Source: Desulfosarcina sp. BuS5 (lineage in GTDB: Bacteria; Desulfobacterota; Desulfobacteria; Desulfobacterales; BuS5). Taken from it: 64,000 nt of DNA. The stretch is taken from NCBI RefSeq assembly GCF_028752835.1, contig NZ_CP087952.1:1407041-1471040 (forward strand), read 5' to 3'. The notes below the pieces were generated by a model. The model did no database searches and was not told where the DNA came from. It saw only the letters and a program-made list of their open reading frames with translations. Shown here piece after piece: positions 1 through 8,350 of the stretch. Numbering within the stretch: position 1 is the stretch's first letter; each line of letters begins with the position of its first letter. The position numbers were made by a program, and so were the translations under genes.

Positions 1-2
1 TG

Positions 3-92
3 GAGCGTTTAAATGCCATGGATGAGAAGGCCTTTCTGATAGGGGAAATAGTAGAACGAAAAGAGACAGACGATAGAATTATATGGGTTTAG
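3..92 (+). CDS. purM: C-terminal end of phosphoribosylformylglycinamidine cyclo-ligase (partial)
   Basis: An open frame enters from the left edge and ends at TAG 90-92. The 29 visible residues include AFLIGEIVERK, which resembles the last strand of the AIR synthase (PurM) C-terminal domain, where a short IGEI/IGRV segment ends the protein. PurM makes aminoimidazole ribotide in purine synthesis. The frame stops 15 bases before tsaD on the same strand, so the two may be cotranscribed. The call rests on a short tail and would be settled by the sequence to the left. Confidence 0.5.
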   Translation, partial: ERLNAMDEKAFLIGEIVERKETDDRIIWV

Positions 93-107
93 GGTTCGGA
101 ATTATCT

Positions 108-1121
108 GTGATAATACTCGGCATTGAAACATCATGTGACGAAACTGCCGCATCCCTGGTTTCGGAAGGAACTAAAATTTTATCTTCCGTAATCTCATCC
201 CAGATCGGAGTGCATCATCCCTATGGAGGCGTTGTTCCGGAACTTGCCTCGCGCAAACATATAGAAGCAATCGATTATGTTGTTAACGATGCTATCAATC
301 AATCCGGCATCAGCTTGAACCGGATAGATGCAGTGGCTGTTACACAGGGACCTGGGCTGGTGGGATCTCTGCTGGTGGGTTTCTGCTTTGCTAAAGGCTT
401 TGCCTATGCCCTTGATCTGCCATGGATAGGCATTAACCATCTTGAGGGCCATATAAACTCAGTATTCCTGACCGATACCCCCCCACCATTTCCTTTTGTT
501 GCGCTGCTGGTGTCAGGCGGACATACAAGCATATACCACGTTAAATCCCATACAGAATCCGTACTTATGGGACAAACACGCGATGACGCAGCCGGAGAGG
601 CTTTTGACAAAGTCTCCAAAATGCTTGGATTAGGGTATCCCGGAGGAGTCATAATAGACCGGCTCGCAAAACAAGGCAATTGTCAAAGCATTCGATTTCC
701 AAGATCATATCTTGATAAATCCGCATTCGATTTCAGCTTCAGCGGGATTAAAACATCAGTAAACCGTTATATTCAGACTCATGGTGATATATATAAAGAA
801 CAAGTACCGGATATTGTAGCGAGTTTCCAGGAGGCGGTAGTCGACGTACTGACTTATAAAATAATAAACGCCGCCAAAAAAAAAGAATGCCGCCATATAG
901 CCCTTGTAGGCGGTGTTGCGGCAAACAGCAGGTTACGCGCAAGACTCATGCAAGATGCTTCTGCTGAAGGTTTCCATGTTCATATCCCGCCCCATATCCC
1001 GCCTATGGACCTTTGCGGGGACAACGCAGCCATGATTGCCGCCACAGGTTACCACTACCTGATAAAAGGAATAACCTCGGACATCAATCAGGACGTATAT
1101 TCAAGATCGATAAATTCGTAA
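108..1121 (+). CDS. tsaD: tRNA N6-adenosine threonylcarbamoyltransferase TsaD
   Basis: TsaD (Kae1/Gcp family, ASKHA fold) transfers threonylcarbamoyl from TC-AMP to A37 of ANN-decoding tRNAs, acting with TsaB and TsaE in the cytoplasm. The protein is 337 residues, the usual length. It opens with the phosphate-binding motif LGIETSCDETA, carries the metal-binding HxxxH in NHLEGH (H111, H115), the glycine-rich LVSGGHTS and FDFSFSGIKT segments, and the C-terminal MDLCGDNAAMIA containing the third metal ligand Asp. The start is GTG at 108, because the conserved MIILGIETS begins there and no in-frame ATG precedes it. It is convergent with the NagZ-like gene, with one base between the stops. Confidence 0.97.
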   Translation: MIILGIETSCDETAASLVSEGTKILSSVISSQIGVHHPYGGVVPELASRKHIEAIDYVVNDAINQSGISLNRIDAVAVTQGPGLVGSLLVGFCFAKGFAYALDLPWIGINHLEGHINSVFLTDTPPPFPFVALLVSGGHTSIYHVKSHTESVLMGQTRDDAAGEAFDKVSKMLGLGYPGGVIIDRLAKQGNCQSIRFPRSYLDKSAFDFSFSGIKTSVNRYIQTHGDIYKEQVPDIVASFQEAVVDVLTYKIINAAKKKECRHIALVGGVAANSRLRARLMQDASAEGFHVHIPPHIPPMDLCGDNAAMIAATGYHYLIKGITSDINQDVYSRSINS

Positions 1122-1122
1122 A

Positions 1123-2124
1123 TCAAAATAAAAAATTCTTTTTTTGCCGCATTATTCTTGAAACAGATTCCATTCCCGCTCCTGCAACAGCCCGAGACGT
1201 TCCAATGGAACGTAAGATTTCGTCAAAGGCGTTCTCAATCCACGGCCCTTTATGACAAATAAGAACTAGGTCGATATCTGCCAAAAGAATCTGTTTAATA
1301 ATTGTTTTGATATCATAACGCCCTGCGATTGATCCCATATCAAGATCATCCGTCATGACTAGGCCGTCAAACCCCATTTTTGCCCTCAGCAAATCTTTTG
1401 CAATAACGGGGGAAAGACTTGCAGGCCATTCTGTGTCAATTCCGCTGTAAAGTATATGGGAGAGCATTATACCGGCAACACCGTTTCTGATTGCTGCTTC
1501 GAAAGGGGGCAAGTCAAAAGCAAAAAGCGCTTCAGAATCGACTTCCAGAAAAGGCATATCAATATGCGAATCGAGTGTTGTGCGGCCAATGCCTGGAAAA
1601 TGCTTTGCAACAGCCATAATGCCGTTACCCTGCAAATGCTTTATTACTGTGATCCCCATTTTTGACACCCACGCCGGATTATCACCAAAAGCCCTGCCCT
1701 TTATAACACTTTCAACACCTCTATAAGCCACATCCATAACAGGCGCCATATTCATGTTGATCCTGACGCCGGAAAGTTCTTTCGCAGAAATAACGGCAAA
1801 CTCTTCCGCATCCTTTTCAGATTTTATATACGGATTTCCAGGAAATTGAGTAAATGGCTTCTTTAATCTGGCAACCTCCCCACCTTCCTGATCGATTGCA
1901 ATAAATAAGGGTGGCTGCCCGCAGGATGCAGCATACGCCTGGGTAGATGAACAAAGCTCTTTGATCTGTTCGGGATCAGATAAATTCCCTGAAAAGAGAA
2001 TAAGACCGCCTATCTTGACCGTGTCGATCAGGAATTTCAGCTCGCTGTTAAGTTCAGTGCCTTCAAATCCGGCCATTATTCTCTGGCCGGCCAATTGCTC
2101 TAATGTAAACTCTGTAATATTCAT
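1123..2124 (-). CDS. nagZ: Glycoside hydrolase family 3 beta-N-acetylhexosaminidase (NagZ-like)
   Basis: NagZ-type GH3 enzymes remove N-acetylglucosamine from muropeptides during cell-wall recycling. The 333-residue single-domain protein fits this subfamily. Visible motifs are IAIDQEGGEVARL (about residues 76-87), KHFPGIGRTTLDSH (174-187), which contains the Asp-His dyad typical of bacterial NagZ (D185, H187), and GLVMTDDLDMG with the catalytic nucleophile Asp near 259. There is no signal peptide, consistent with cytoplasmic action. Its substrate could be another beta-N-acetylhexosaminide, since the family also contains broader glycosidases. The gene is read towards tsaD, and no partner gene lies on its strand. 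Confidence 0.9.
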   Translation of the reverse strand: MNITEFTLEQLAGQRIMAGFEGTELNSELKFLIDTVKIGGLILFSGNLSDPEQIKELCSSTQAYAASCGQPPLFIAIDQEGGEVARLKKPFTQFPGNPYIKSEKDAEEFAVISAKELSGVRINMNMAPVMDVAYRGVESVIKGRAFGDNPAWVSKMGITVIKHLQGNGIMAVAKHFPGIGRTTLDSHIDMPFLEVDSEALFAFDLPPFEAAIRNGVAGIMLSHILYSGIDTEWPASLSPVIAKDLLRAKMGFDGLVMTDDLDMGSIAGRYDIKTIIKQILLADIDLVLICHKGPWIENAFDEILRSIGTSRAVAGAGMESVSRIMRQKKNFLF

Positions 2125-2364
2125 TTTTTTGTGTTTAATTACAAAAATTATGACTACTTAAGGTGTTGCAAAGTAAAAAAAACTTTTATAATAAAATCAA
2201 TTAGTTAACCCCAAAAAAACCCATTTTTCCATTATGGCGTAACTACCTGTTTTAACTACCGATAATAGCAATTTTTGCAACGCCTTTTACTTGAAAATAA
2301 TTACATAAAACTCTCTGCGCTTGCCTATTCTGGCAGACTGTTGAGCAAGACGATGCTACAGTCC

Positions 2365-2438
2365 GTAGGGGCGGATTTCATATCCGCCCTGTCCATATCC
2401 GTCAAAGATACAGGGGCAGAAATAGATTCTGCCCCTAC
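2365..2438. repeat. Two GTAGGGG/CCCCTAC hairpin repeats in tandem
   Basis: Two near-palindromes sit side by side: 2365-2389 (GTAGGGGCGGAT paired with ATCCGCCC) and 2411-2438 (AGGGGCAGAA paired with TTCTGCCCCTAC). Related hairpins occur at 16987-17014, 17056-17082, 18464-18492 and 36053-36080. The rest of 2125-2493 holds AT-rich DNA in which I see no gene. Confidence 0.8.
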
Positions 2439-2493
2439 CCCGGCTTTTACTTTTGTTCCTATTTCATCACCCCAAGTATAATAGGTCTTTCCT

Positions 2494-3705
2494 CTATCCC
2501 GCTTTTAAATGGCCGCCGCCAAGATCCGGGTCCTCGGTTGCAAGTTCTCCGGCGCCGGATGCGGTGATAATTACCTTGCCGCGGCCTTCTGCAAGGCGTT
2601 CAAGAAAACCGTTGTTCATGACCGTGCGGGTGCTTCATGCAAAAGATTTTCCGCCTGAAGCGCCGCTGTAACAGGTGTCTGCCAGAAAGACTACCCTTTC
2701 GGATGAGAGCCTGTTGAAAATTTTGCGGATGCTTTCCATCTCTACCGCCGTAGCCCACATGCTTTCAGGGTCGGTGTCGCTTGTAAGAAGATATTTTGAC
2801 ACACCATCTCCGTCAGGACTGGAAGGATCCGGGTAAGGCGCCCCATGCCCGGAATAGTAGATGATAACCGTGTCCTGGGGCCTGGCTTTTTTAGGGAGGA
2901 TATCGCCCAAAATTTTTTCCACCTCCTGCTTGCCAGCCTGTTTATTATACAGGGTAAAGATATGGTCCTGCGGTACTTTCATGTTATTATGCAGATAATC
3001 ATACACTGCCCCGGCATCTGCAACCGCATAATCAAGATCAGGAATGCCGGAATTCTGATAATCGTTTATCCCGATTACAGCCGCCCATATTTCGGATTTT
3101 GTCGGGGATCTGTTTATACGGATAGTTTTTTTATTTTCTGCTTTTTATGGGGATATCTGCTGTGTGGTTGTTGTTTACATAAACTGCTACTTTGCCGGAG
3201 GTGATGGGGATTTGTTTGATGGTTATGTTTTCGTTTTTGGTTATTGTTTCGCCTGTGGGGTTGGTTATGGTTGTTTCTGTGCAATCATCGTTATCGCTAC
3301 ATCCGAAGCGTGATAGTGCATCTGGGGAAAAAACAGCCAAAAACGCTTCTTTACAATCTTCCTTCGGAGATTCTCCCACTAAAATAAAAATCGGTGAAAA
3401 CACAAGGTATAGATAACGCCCCATAATATCATACAAAATTTCCCTAAAAACACTCGCCCGTCTCTGATGCTTTACTTTCATTTTTTCATACTTCACCTTT
3501 TGCCCCGTGCTCACATCATGATAAACCCTGACAGAGGAAGGCGACAGGGTTTCAATTCTGTTTTCTCTGGAGATTTCAACCCTATCTTGAGTTCTTGAAA
3601 GTTCATCTAATCTTGTATCTACTTTATAGGTATGCGCGCAGCCCTGAAGCAGGAAAGCTGCGCAATAATCAGTGAAACAACTTTTATTAAAGAACCTTTT
3701 TTCAT
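2494..3705 (-). pseudogene. Broken caspase-family (peptidase C14) lipoprotein gene
   Basis: The start is ATG at 3705, opening MKKGSLIKVV. A single-base shift near 3660 is needed to reach the lipobox LLQGC and the following HTYKVDTRLDEL. The frame then runs through a surface domain and stops at 3131 (IPIKSRK). A second shift is needed to enter the caspase domain (IWAAVIGINDYQNSG, YYSGHGA, DTCYSGASGGKSFA), which carries the His-Cys dyad. An in-frame TGA at about 2635-2637 interrupts it, after which STRTVMNNGFLERLAEG and VIITASGAGELATE continue in the same frame to TAG at 2494. Beyond that, the usual FTYYLL end is lost and hairpin repeats follow. Three lesions make a nonfunctional gene likely. 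Intact relatives are secreted or surface cysteine peptidase-like proteins. Confidence 0.8.
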
Positions 3706-3724
3706 ATCTTATCTTTTTATTTTA

Positions 3725-3770
3725 TCATGAAAACACGAAAAATCTATGAGCCCTCGTTACCACGCTCCAG
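3725..3770. repeat. TTTCGTG-type and CGTTCCCACGCTCC-type dispersed repeats
   Basis: At 3725-3745 there is a degenerate copy of the (A)CACGAAA repeat, followed at 3753-3770 by half of the CTCGTT-CCACGCTCCAG palindromic repeat. Both families recur through the window (see 6170-6225, 8270-8311, 10420-10459, 16385-16415, 18379-18405, 23316-23335 and 46179-46207). Confidence 0.7.
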
Positions 3771-3793
3771 CCCTTCAGTCTTTAACCTTCAAT

Positions 3794-4201
3794 CTAAAAT
3801 CCAGCGATAAACATCACAGGTGAAATAATTTGGATTTTTTCAAACGACTTCAAAGTCAACAAATGCGAATCTCCGGTTATTATATATTCAACATCCGCCG
3901 CTAAAGCACATTCAAGGATGATGTTGTCGTCCGGGTCATCCTTGATTAAATCAACCCTGATTTGAGGGAACACAAAGCAAAATAAATTTTCTATCTCTTT
4001 GTTAATTAAAAAACACTTCTCATGAGTAATGCCGAATTTTGGTCTTATAAGAACTTCTTTAAATTCAATGAATATTGCGGGAGAAATATAAGCGTCAATC
4101 TTGCCCTGAATAACCAATTCAAAAATTTGTCGCGGATTACCGCCGAATAAAATTCCGGATATCAATACATTTGTATCAAGGACTGCCTTTATTTTTGGCA
4201 T
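3794..4201 (-). CDS. PIN-domain toxin of a type II toxin-antitoxin pair
   Basis: PIN-domain toxins are Mg-dependent ribonucleases. This 135-residue protein starts KAVLDTNVLISGILFGG, with the first acidic residue in LDTNVL, has an internal FIEFKEVL acidic segment, and has LIKDDPDDNIILECALAADVEYIITGDSHLL, which contains the DPDDN and TGDxHLL elements of the 'PIN family putative toxin' (COG1569) group. All expected acidic residues are present, so it looks active. It lies 3 bases after a ribbon-helix-helix antitoxin gene on the same strand, the normal antitoxin-first order. Confidence 0.88.
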   Translation of the reverse strand: MPKIKAVLDTNVLISGILFGGNPRQIFELVIQGKIDAYISPAIFIEFKEVLIRPKFGITHEKCFLINKEIENLFCFVFPQIRVDLIKDDPDDNIILECALAADVEYIITGDSHLLTLKSFEKIQIISPVMFIAGF

Positions 4202-4204
4202 TTT

Positions 4205-4450
4205 TTATTTTCTTTTTTCACTGCGATATAGACTAATTTCGTCCAGAACATCTTTTTCAGTAAAAGCCTGTTTGCTTGATTGTATTGATGTTTCAGCAAA
4301 AATTTGATTCCAGCGTTCCTTTCTTTCTATATAGATACGAGCGGCTTCACGAAGAAGTTCAGAGCGGGAACGGGACTCATGCCGGGCAATTTGATCAATG
4401 CTGTCAAGGAATCTATCCTGGAAAGATATATTTACTGTGACTGTGCTCAT
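4205..4450 (-). CDS. Ribbon-helix-helix antitoxin
   Basis: An 81-residue protein starting MSTVTVNISFQDRFLDSIDQIA, with RHESRSRSELLREAARIYI. This is the beta-strand plus two helices of a MetJ/Arc/CopG ribbon-helix-helix DNA-binding domain. The acidic/lysine-rich C-terminal half is expected to bind the toxin. It precedes the PIN toxin gene by 3 bases. Members usually repress their own promoter, and the AT-rich stretch upstream (4450-4500) would hold the operator, though I cannot define it. Confidence 0.85.
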   Translation of the reverse strand: MSTVTVNISFQDRFLDSIDQIARHESRSRSELLREAARIYIERKERWNQIFAETSIQSSKQAFTEKDVLDEISLYRSEKRK

Positions 4451-4507
4451 GTTTTACCTCCTGCCTTTAATATCATACAAATTTTGTATATTGTCAAGAT
4501 TTTTACC

Positions 4508-4565
4508 CTCGTTCCCTGACCCCCACACCCCTCTTCCCCACGCTCCAGCGTTGGAATGCATACCC
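4508..4565. repeat. Degenerate CGTTCCCACGCTCCAGCG repeat
   Basis: CTCGTTCC and CCACGCTCCAGCGTTGGAATG halves of the dispersed palindromic repeat flank a C-rich insertion. It lies in the gap between the antitoxin gene and the first AAA-ATPase-like gene. Confidence 0.6.
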
Positions 4566-4587
4566 TTCCACCTTCCACCTAAACACC

Positions 4588-6135
4588 TTAAACAAACTCC
4601 TCCCACATAAAATTTTGTATATTTTTATCATCCCTGCTGAATTCTATGCCGACAAGATAGATCCTCTTTCCTTTTTGCTGATACTTTTCAGAATATTTTT
4701 TCCTTTTTATCTGTTCAAGGGCAGACCCTTTGGTTTTATCAACTTCAATTACCTTGAACTCTATTATATAAATTTTATCGTCAAGCTTTACAGTTAAATC
4801 AATTCTTCCTTGATTGGTTGTATCTTCGGCAGTTACATCAAGACCTGCGGCTGTAAAGTATGAGTAAAAAATTGAAGCATAATATCCTTCATACTCGGCT
4901 ATTTTATTCTTTCGGTACCAGTCATGGGGAATGGATGAAAAAAAAGAGAGAAATATTTCTTCCATATCATCCAGCCTTGCTTCAAGTAATGCACGGTAAA
5001 TCGCTGTCAGGCGTTTTTCTTTTTTTGCAGGGGGACAGGAATAATGATTAAGAATAACATCGGTAAAACTCATTCGAACCTCAAGGTTGGGAAATCCAAG
5101 CAGATAGCTCTTTCTTGAGCCAAGTCTTATTTCTTCCTTGATAGTTAGATAGCCGGTTTGAAACAGCAGGGTTTCAGGTTCAAGATGCTCAATCTCAAAA
5201 CTTCCCAAGAGTCCTTCTCCTGCCTCGAAACATTCAAGCGAAGGAATATAATATTGATTATCTTTCAGCAGTTTTATCAGAAATGACGGTGTTCCGGTTT
5301 CAAACCAGTAATTACGAAATTCACCTGATTTTAAATAAAGCAGAACATCAAATGGATTATAAACAGGTTCACCAAAAAAATTATAACCATTATACCACTC
5401 TTTGACTTCATTCAGCTCAACGAGTTTAAGGGGTTCTTTGAATACAGATTCAAGCTCGTTCTGGGTATAGCCGCAAATTGCTGAATAACGATTGTCAAGG
5501 CTGATATCTTCAAGATTGTTTAGACCGCTGAAAATACTCACTTTACTGAACCTTGAAACTCCGGTTAAAAATACAAATTTAAGGCAATTGTCCAGATCCT
5601 TGATAACGGAATAAAAATTTTTAAGCTCTTCCCTGATTTCAATGGCAAGGTCAGGTTTATCGATGTTGTCAAGGATCGGTTTGTCGTATTCATCTATCAG
5701 GATTACAACCTGGCGGTTCTGTTTTTTAAATATTTTTCTTACAAGCTCATCAAACCGGTCACTTATATTTTTTTCTTTTAATTCAACCTTATATTCTTCT
5801 GCAAATCTGGAAAGAAGATAATTAAAACGCGAATTCAGTTTGTCAGTATCCCTGAGTACGCCTGCTCCAAAACTGATATGCAGCACGGGAAACTGCTTAT
5901 CCCAGTTCCAGTTGTTTTCAAGAAACAGGCCTTTAAAATATTCTTTCCTGCCTGCAAATGCCTGGTGTAATGTATCAAGAAAAAGACTTTTCCCGAATCT
6001 TCTGGGACGGGAGAGAAAATAATAACCGGATTCTTCTTTAATTAGATTATAAACAAACTCGGTTTTATCCACGTAATAGAAATTGCTTGATCTTATTTTT
6101 TCAAAACTCTGGATTCCGATGGGATATTTTTTCAT
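4588..6135 (-). CDS. AAA-ATPase-like/PD-(D/E)XK nuclease-superfamily protein (DUF1703 type), copy 1
   Basis: A 515-residue protein of the family that couples an AAA-ATPase-like N-terminal domain to a C-terminal PD-(D/E)XK nuclease-like domain. The N-terminus MKKYPIGIQSFEKI and FYYVDKTEFV are family hallmarks. SRPRRFGKSLFLDTL (about 42-56) stands in for the Walker A loop, VVILIDEYDKPI (about 144-155) is the Walker B-like box, and FVFLTGVSRFSKVS is the sensor region. Near the C-terminus GRIDLTVKL followed by IYIIEFKV supplies the D...ExK nuclease-like motif. Function is not established for the family. Copy 2 at 6695-8251 is clearly a duplicate, near-identical through the ATPase part and diverged around residues 270-410. 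Both are read on the minus strand. Confidence 0.88.
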   Translation of the reverse strand: MKKYPIGIQSFEKIRSSNFYYVDKTEFVYNLIKEESGYYFLSRPRRFGKSLFLDTLHQAFAGRKEYFKGLFLENNWNWDKQFPVLHISFGAGVLRDTDKLNSRFNYLLSRFAEEYKVELKEKNISDRFDELVRKIFKKQNRQVVILIDEYDKPILDNIDKPDLAIEIREELKNFYSVIKDLDNCLKFVFLTGVSRFSKVSIFSGLNNLEDISLDNRYSAICGYTQNELESVFKEPLKLVELNEVKEWYNGYNFFGEPVYNPFDVLLYLKSGEFRNYWFETGTPSFLIKLLKDNQYYIPSLECFEAGEGLLGSFEIEHLEPETLLFQTGYLTIKEEIRLGSRKSYLLGFPNLEVRMSFTDVILNHYSCPPAKKEKRLTAIYRALLEARLDDMEEIFLSFFSSIPHDWYRKNKIAEYEGYYASIFYSYFTAAGLDVTAEDTTNQGRIDLTVKLDDKIYIIEFKVIEVDKTKGSALEQIKRKKYSEKYQQKGKRIYLVGIEFSRDDKNIQNFMWEEFV

Positions 6136-6169
6136 CGATTATTCTCCTTATCCCTGTTTTATCACGAAA

Positions 6170-6225
6170 GTACGAAAACACGAAAAATATATACCCTCGT
6201 TCCCACGCTCCAACGTGGGAATGAG
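6170..6225. repeat. CACGAAAGTACG repeat followed by a CGTTCCCACGCTCC palindrome
   Basis: At 6170-6191 is a run of near-octamers (CACGAAAG, TACGAAAA, CACGAAAA). At 6195-6225 is an almost perfect palindrome whose arms are CGTTCCCACG and CGTGGGAATG around CTCCAA. Both are dispersed families in this window. Confidence 0.8.
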
Positions 6226-6265
6226 AATTAAATCCCACTGGCGCTTTTACCCATTGCCTGTTTTG

Positions 6266-6412
6266 CTACATAACAGACTCCGGATCAAAAATTGGGAAAT
6301 AATCCTTTGCAATATTAGAAAGGATTTTGTCGGAAGTCACAAAATACTCAAACTGAAAAATCTGATTTGTGATAATAGCAGTTGATAATTGCAACGAATC
6401 AAGCGTTCTTAA
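6266..6412 (-). pseudogene. C-terminal fragment of a PIN-domain (VapC-type) toxin
   Basis: Immediately overlapping the stop of the small antitoxin gene, an open frame reads LRTLDSLQLSTAI, then FVTSDKILSNIA and FPIFDPESVM, ending at TAG 6266-6268. LRTLDSLQLSTA is the PIN-domain helix that holds the third acidic residue, and FVTSDK is the final strand with the last acidic residue. The first ~90 residues of the toxin, including the initial acidic motif, are missing, so the toxin is dead and only the antitoxin remains intact. Confidence 0.75.
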
Positions 6413-6609
6413 TCCCTCTCTTCACTTATATCATTAGAAAGATTACCCTTGATTTTTTTGGTCAATTCCTGCGCTTTTTCAAAGGACATCTGCGATAGTT
6501 CAACCTTTGGAATCAAAACTACCTTAACTTTCGTGTTGTCCTTAAATGGAATCTTATTTAATGCCAATTGACCGTGCCTGATTGAAGTTTCTGTAACAAA
6601 TTGTGCCAT
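6409..6609 (-). CDS. Small antitoxin of a VapBC-like pair (toxin truncated)
   Basis: A 66-residue protein, MAQFVTETSIRHGQLALNKIPF, then KVKVVLIPKVELSQMSFEKA and KGNLSNDISEERD. This pattern (short beta-rich N-terminus with KVKVxxIPK, then a helical toxin-binding tail ending in SEERD) is seen in small antitoxins encoded next to PIN toxins. The first base of its stop region overlaps a truncated PIN frame. It sits between the two AAA/nuclease copies. It may now act alone as an orphan antitoxin. Confidence 0.65.
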   Translation of the reverse strand: MAQFVTETSIRHGQLALNKIPFKDNTKVKVVLIPKVELSQMSFEKAQELTKKIKGNLSNDISEERD

Positions 6610-6694
6610 TTTACTCTCCTCTCATCTATTATCCGATTCCTTGATCTTGCGACTATCATACTCTTTTTTTACTCATTTCCGGGTTTCAGTTTTT

Positions 6695-8251
6695 TTACCC
6701 TGAAATTTCCTCCTCCCACATAAAATTTTTTATATTTTTATCATCCCTGCTGAATTCTATGCCGACAAGATAAATCTTTTTCCCTTTTTGCTGATATTTC
6801 TCAGAATATTTTTTTCTTTTTATTTGTTCAAGGGCAGGCCCTTTGGTTTTATCAACCTCAATTACCTTGAACTCGATTATATAAATTTTATCGTCAAGTT
6901 TTATTGTTAAGTCAATTCTTCCCTTGTTTGTGGTATCTTCGGCTGTTACATCAAGACCCGTTGCAGTAAAATATGCATAAAAAATTGATGCGTAATATCC
7001 TTCATATTCTGAAATTCTGTTTTTTCTGTACCAGTCATGGGGGATTGAGGCAAAAAAGGAGTGAAAATTTTCATTTACTATTTCAAGATCACCTGCAGCA
7101 AGAGCTTTTCTGATATTAATCCAGGTTTTTGTTCTATCGGATATGGAGACCTGGCTGAGAGATTTAAGAATATATCTGTTCAGGCTTTTTTTAACTTCAA
7201 GATTAGGGTATGAAAGCGTGTAAACATATTCAGTATCAAGTTCAGCCTGATTTTTTATGGTAATATAGCCTGTCTGAAATAAAACAGTCTCAAGGGATAG
7301 ATTATCAATCTCAAAACTGCCCAAAATTTCATCTCCCGCATTAAAAGATTCAAGATCCGGGACATAATATCTTCTCTCCTGAATAAGTTTTATCAAAAAA
7401 GAAGGGGTTCCGGTTTCAAACCAGTAATTTCGGAATTCACCTGTATCAAGATAAATCAAAACATCAAATGGATTGTAAACAGGTTCACCCAAAAAATTAT
7501 AACCATTATACCACTCTTGAATTTTATTCAGATCAGCGAGTTTAAGAGGTTCCTTAAATACATATTCAAGTTCGTTTTGGGTATAACCGCAAATTGCTGA
7601 ATAACGATTATCAAGGCTAATGTCCTTGAGATTATTCAACCCGCTGAAAATACTCACCTTGCTAAACCTTGAGACTCCGGTTAAAAATACAAATTTAAGG
7701 CAATTGTCCAAATCCTTGATAACGGAATAGAAATTTTTGAGTTTTTCCCTGATTTCAATGGCAAGGTCAGGTTTATCGATGTTGTCGAGGATCGGTTTGT
7801 CGTATTCATCTATCAGGATTACAACTTGCCGGTTTTGTTTTTCAAATATTTTTCTTACAAGCTCATCAAACCGGTCACTTATGTTTTTTTCTTTTAATTC
7901 AACCTTATATTCTTCTGCAAATCGGGAAAGAAGATAATTAAAACGCGAATTCAGGCTGTCAATATCCCTGAGTACGCCTGCTCCAAAACTGATATGCAGC
8001 ACAGGAAACTGCTCATCCCAGTTCCAGTTGTTTTCAAGAAACAGACCTTTAAAATATTCTTTTCTGCCTGCAAATGCCTGGTGTAATGTATCGAGAAAAA
8101 GACTTTTCCCGAATCTTCTGGGACGGGAGAGAAAATAATAACCGGATTCTTCTTTAATTAGATTATAAACGAACTCGGTTTTATCCACGTAATAGAAATT
8201 GCTTGATCTTATTTTTTCAAAACTCTGGATTCCGATGGGATATTTTTTCAT
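6695..8251 (-). CDS. AAA-ATPase-like/PD-(D/E)XK nuclease-superfamily protein (DUF1703 type), copy 2
   Basis: A 518-residue duplicate of the 4588-6135 gene. The first ~265 residues are nearly identical, with RPRRFGKS at about 43-50 and VVILIDEYDKPI present. The middle third differs much more (for example LIQERRYYVPDLESF versus LLKDNQYYIPSLECF). The nuclease-like end (GRIDLTIKL, IYIIEFKV) is again nearly identical. That mosaic pattern suggests duplication followed by recombination or diversifying pressure in the central region. The frame is intact and begins MKKYPIGIQS as in copy 1. No cellular role is known to me for the family. Confidence 0.88.
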   Translation of the reverse strand: MKKYPIGIQSFEKIRSSNFYYVDKTEFVYNLIKEESGYYFLSRPRRFGKSLFLDTLHQAFAGRKEYFKGLFLENNWNWDEQFPVLHISFGAGVLRDIDSLNSRFNYLLSRFAEEYKVELKEKNISDRFDELVRKIFEKQNRQVVILIDEYDKPILDNIDKPDLAIEIREKLKNFYSVIKDLDNCLKFVFLTGVSRFSKVSIFSGLNNLKDISLDNRYSAICGYTQNELEYVFKEPLKLADLNKIQEWYNGYNFLGEPVYNPFDVLIYLDTGEFRNYWFETGTPSFLIKLIQERRYYVPDLESFNAGDEILGSFEIDNLSLETVLFQTGYITIKNQAELDTEYVYTLSYPNLEVKKSLNRYILKSLSQVSISDRTKTWINIRKALAAGDLEIVNENFHSFFASIPHDWYRKNRISEYEGYYASIFYAYFTATGLDVTAEDTTNKGRIDLTIKLDDKIYIIEFKVIEVDKTKGPALEQIKRKKYSEKYQQKGKKIYLVGIEFSRDDKNIKNFMWEEEISG

Positions 8252-8269
8252 GTCTTATTCCTTTGATTA

Positions 8270-8311
8270 TTTTATCACGAAAGCACGAAAGTACGAAAAC
8301 ACGAAAAATCC
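8270..8311. repeat. CACGAAAG/TACGAAAA tandem-like repeat
   Basis: Just upstream of the second AAA/nuclease gene, four near-octamers (CACGAAAG, CACGAAAG, TACGAAAA, CACGAAAA) follow each other. The same array occurs inverted at 10420-10459 and 23316-23335. Confidence 0.75.
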
Positions 8312-8350
8312 TCGTACACTTTGAGTGCAGAAATAAACGCAAATAATATT

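Noticed and set aside
1456-1665. Plus-strand frames across the NagZ-like gene and similar antisense frames elsewhere.
   Set aside because: They lie opposite well-supported genes and have no domain, signal or ribosome-binding site.
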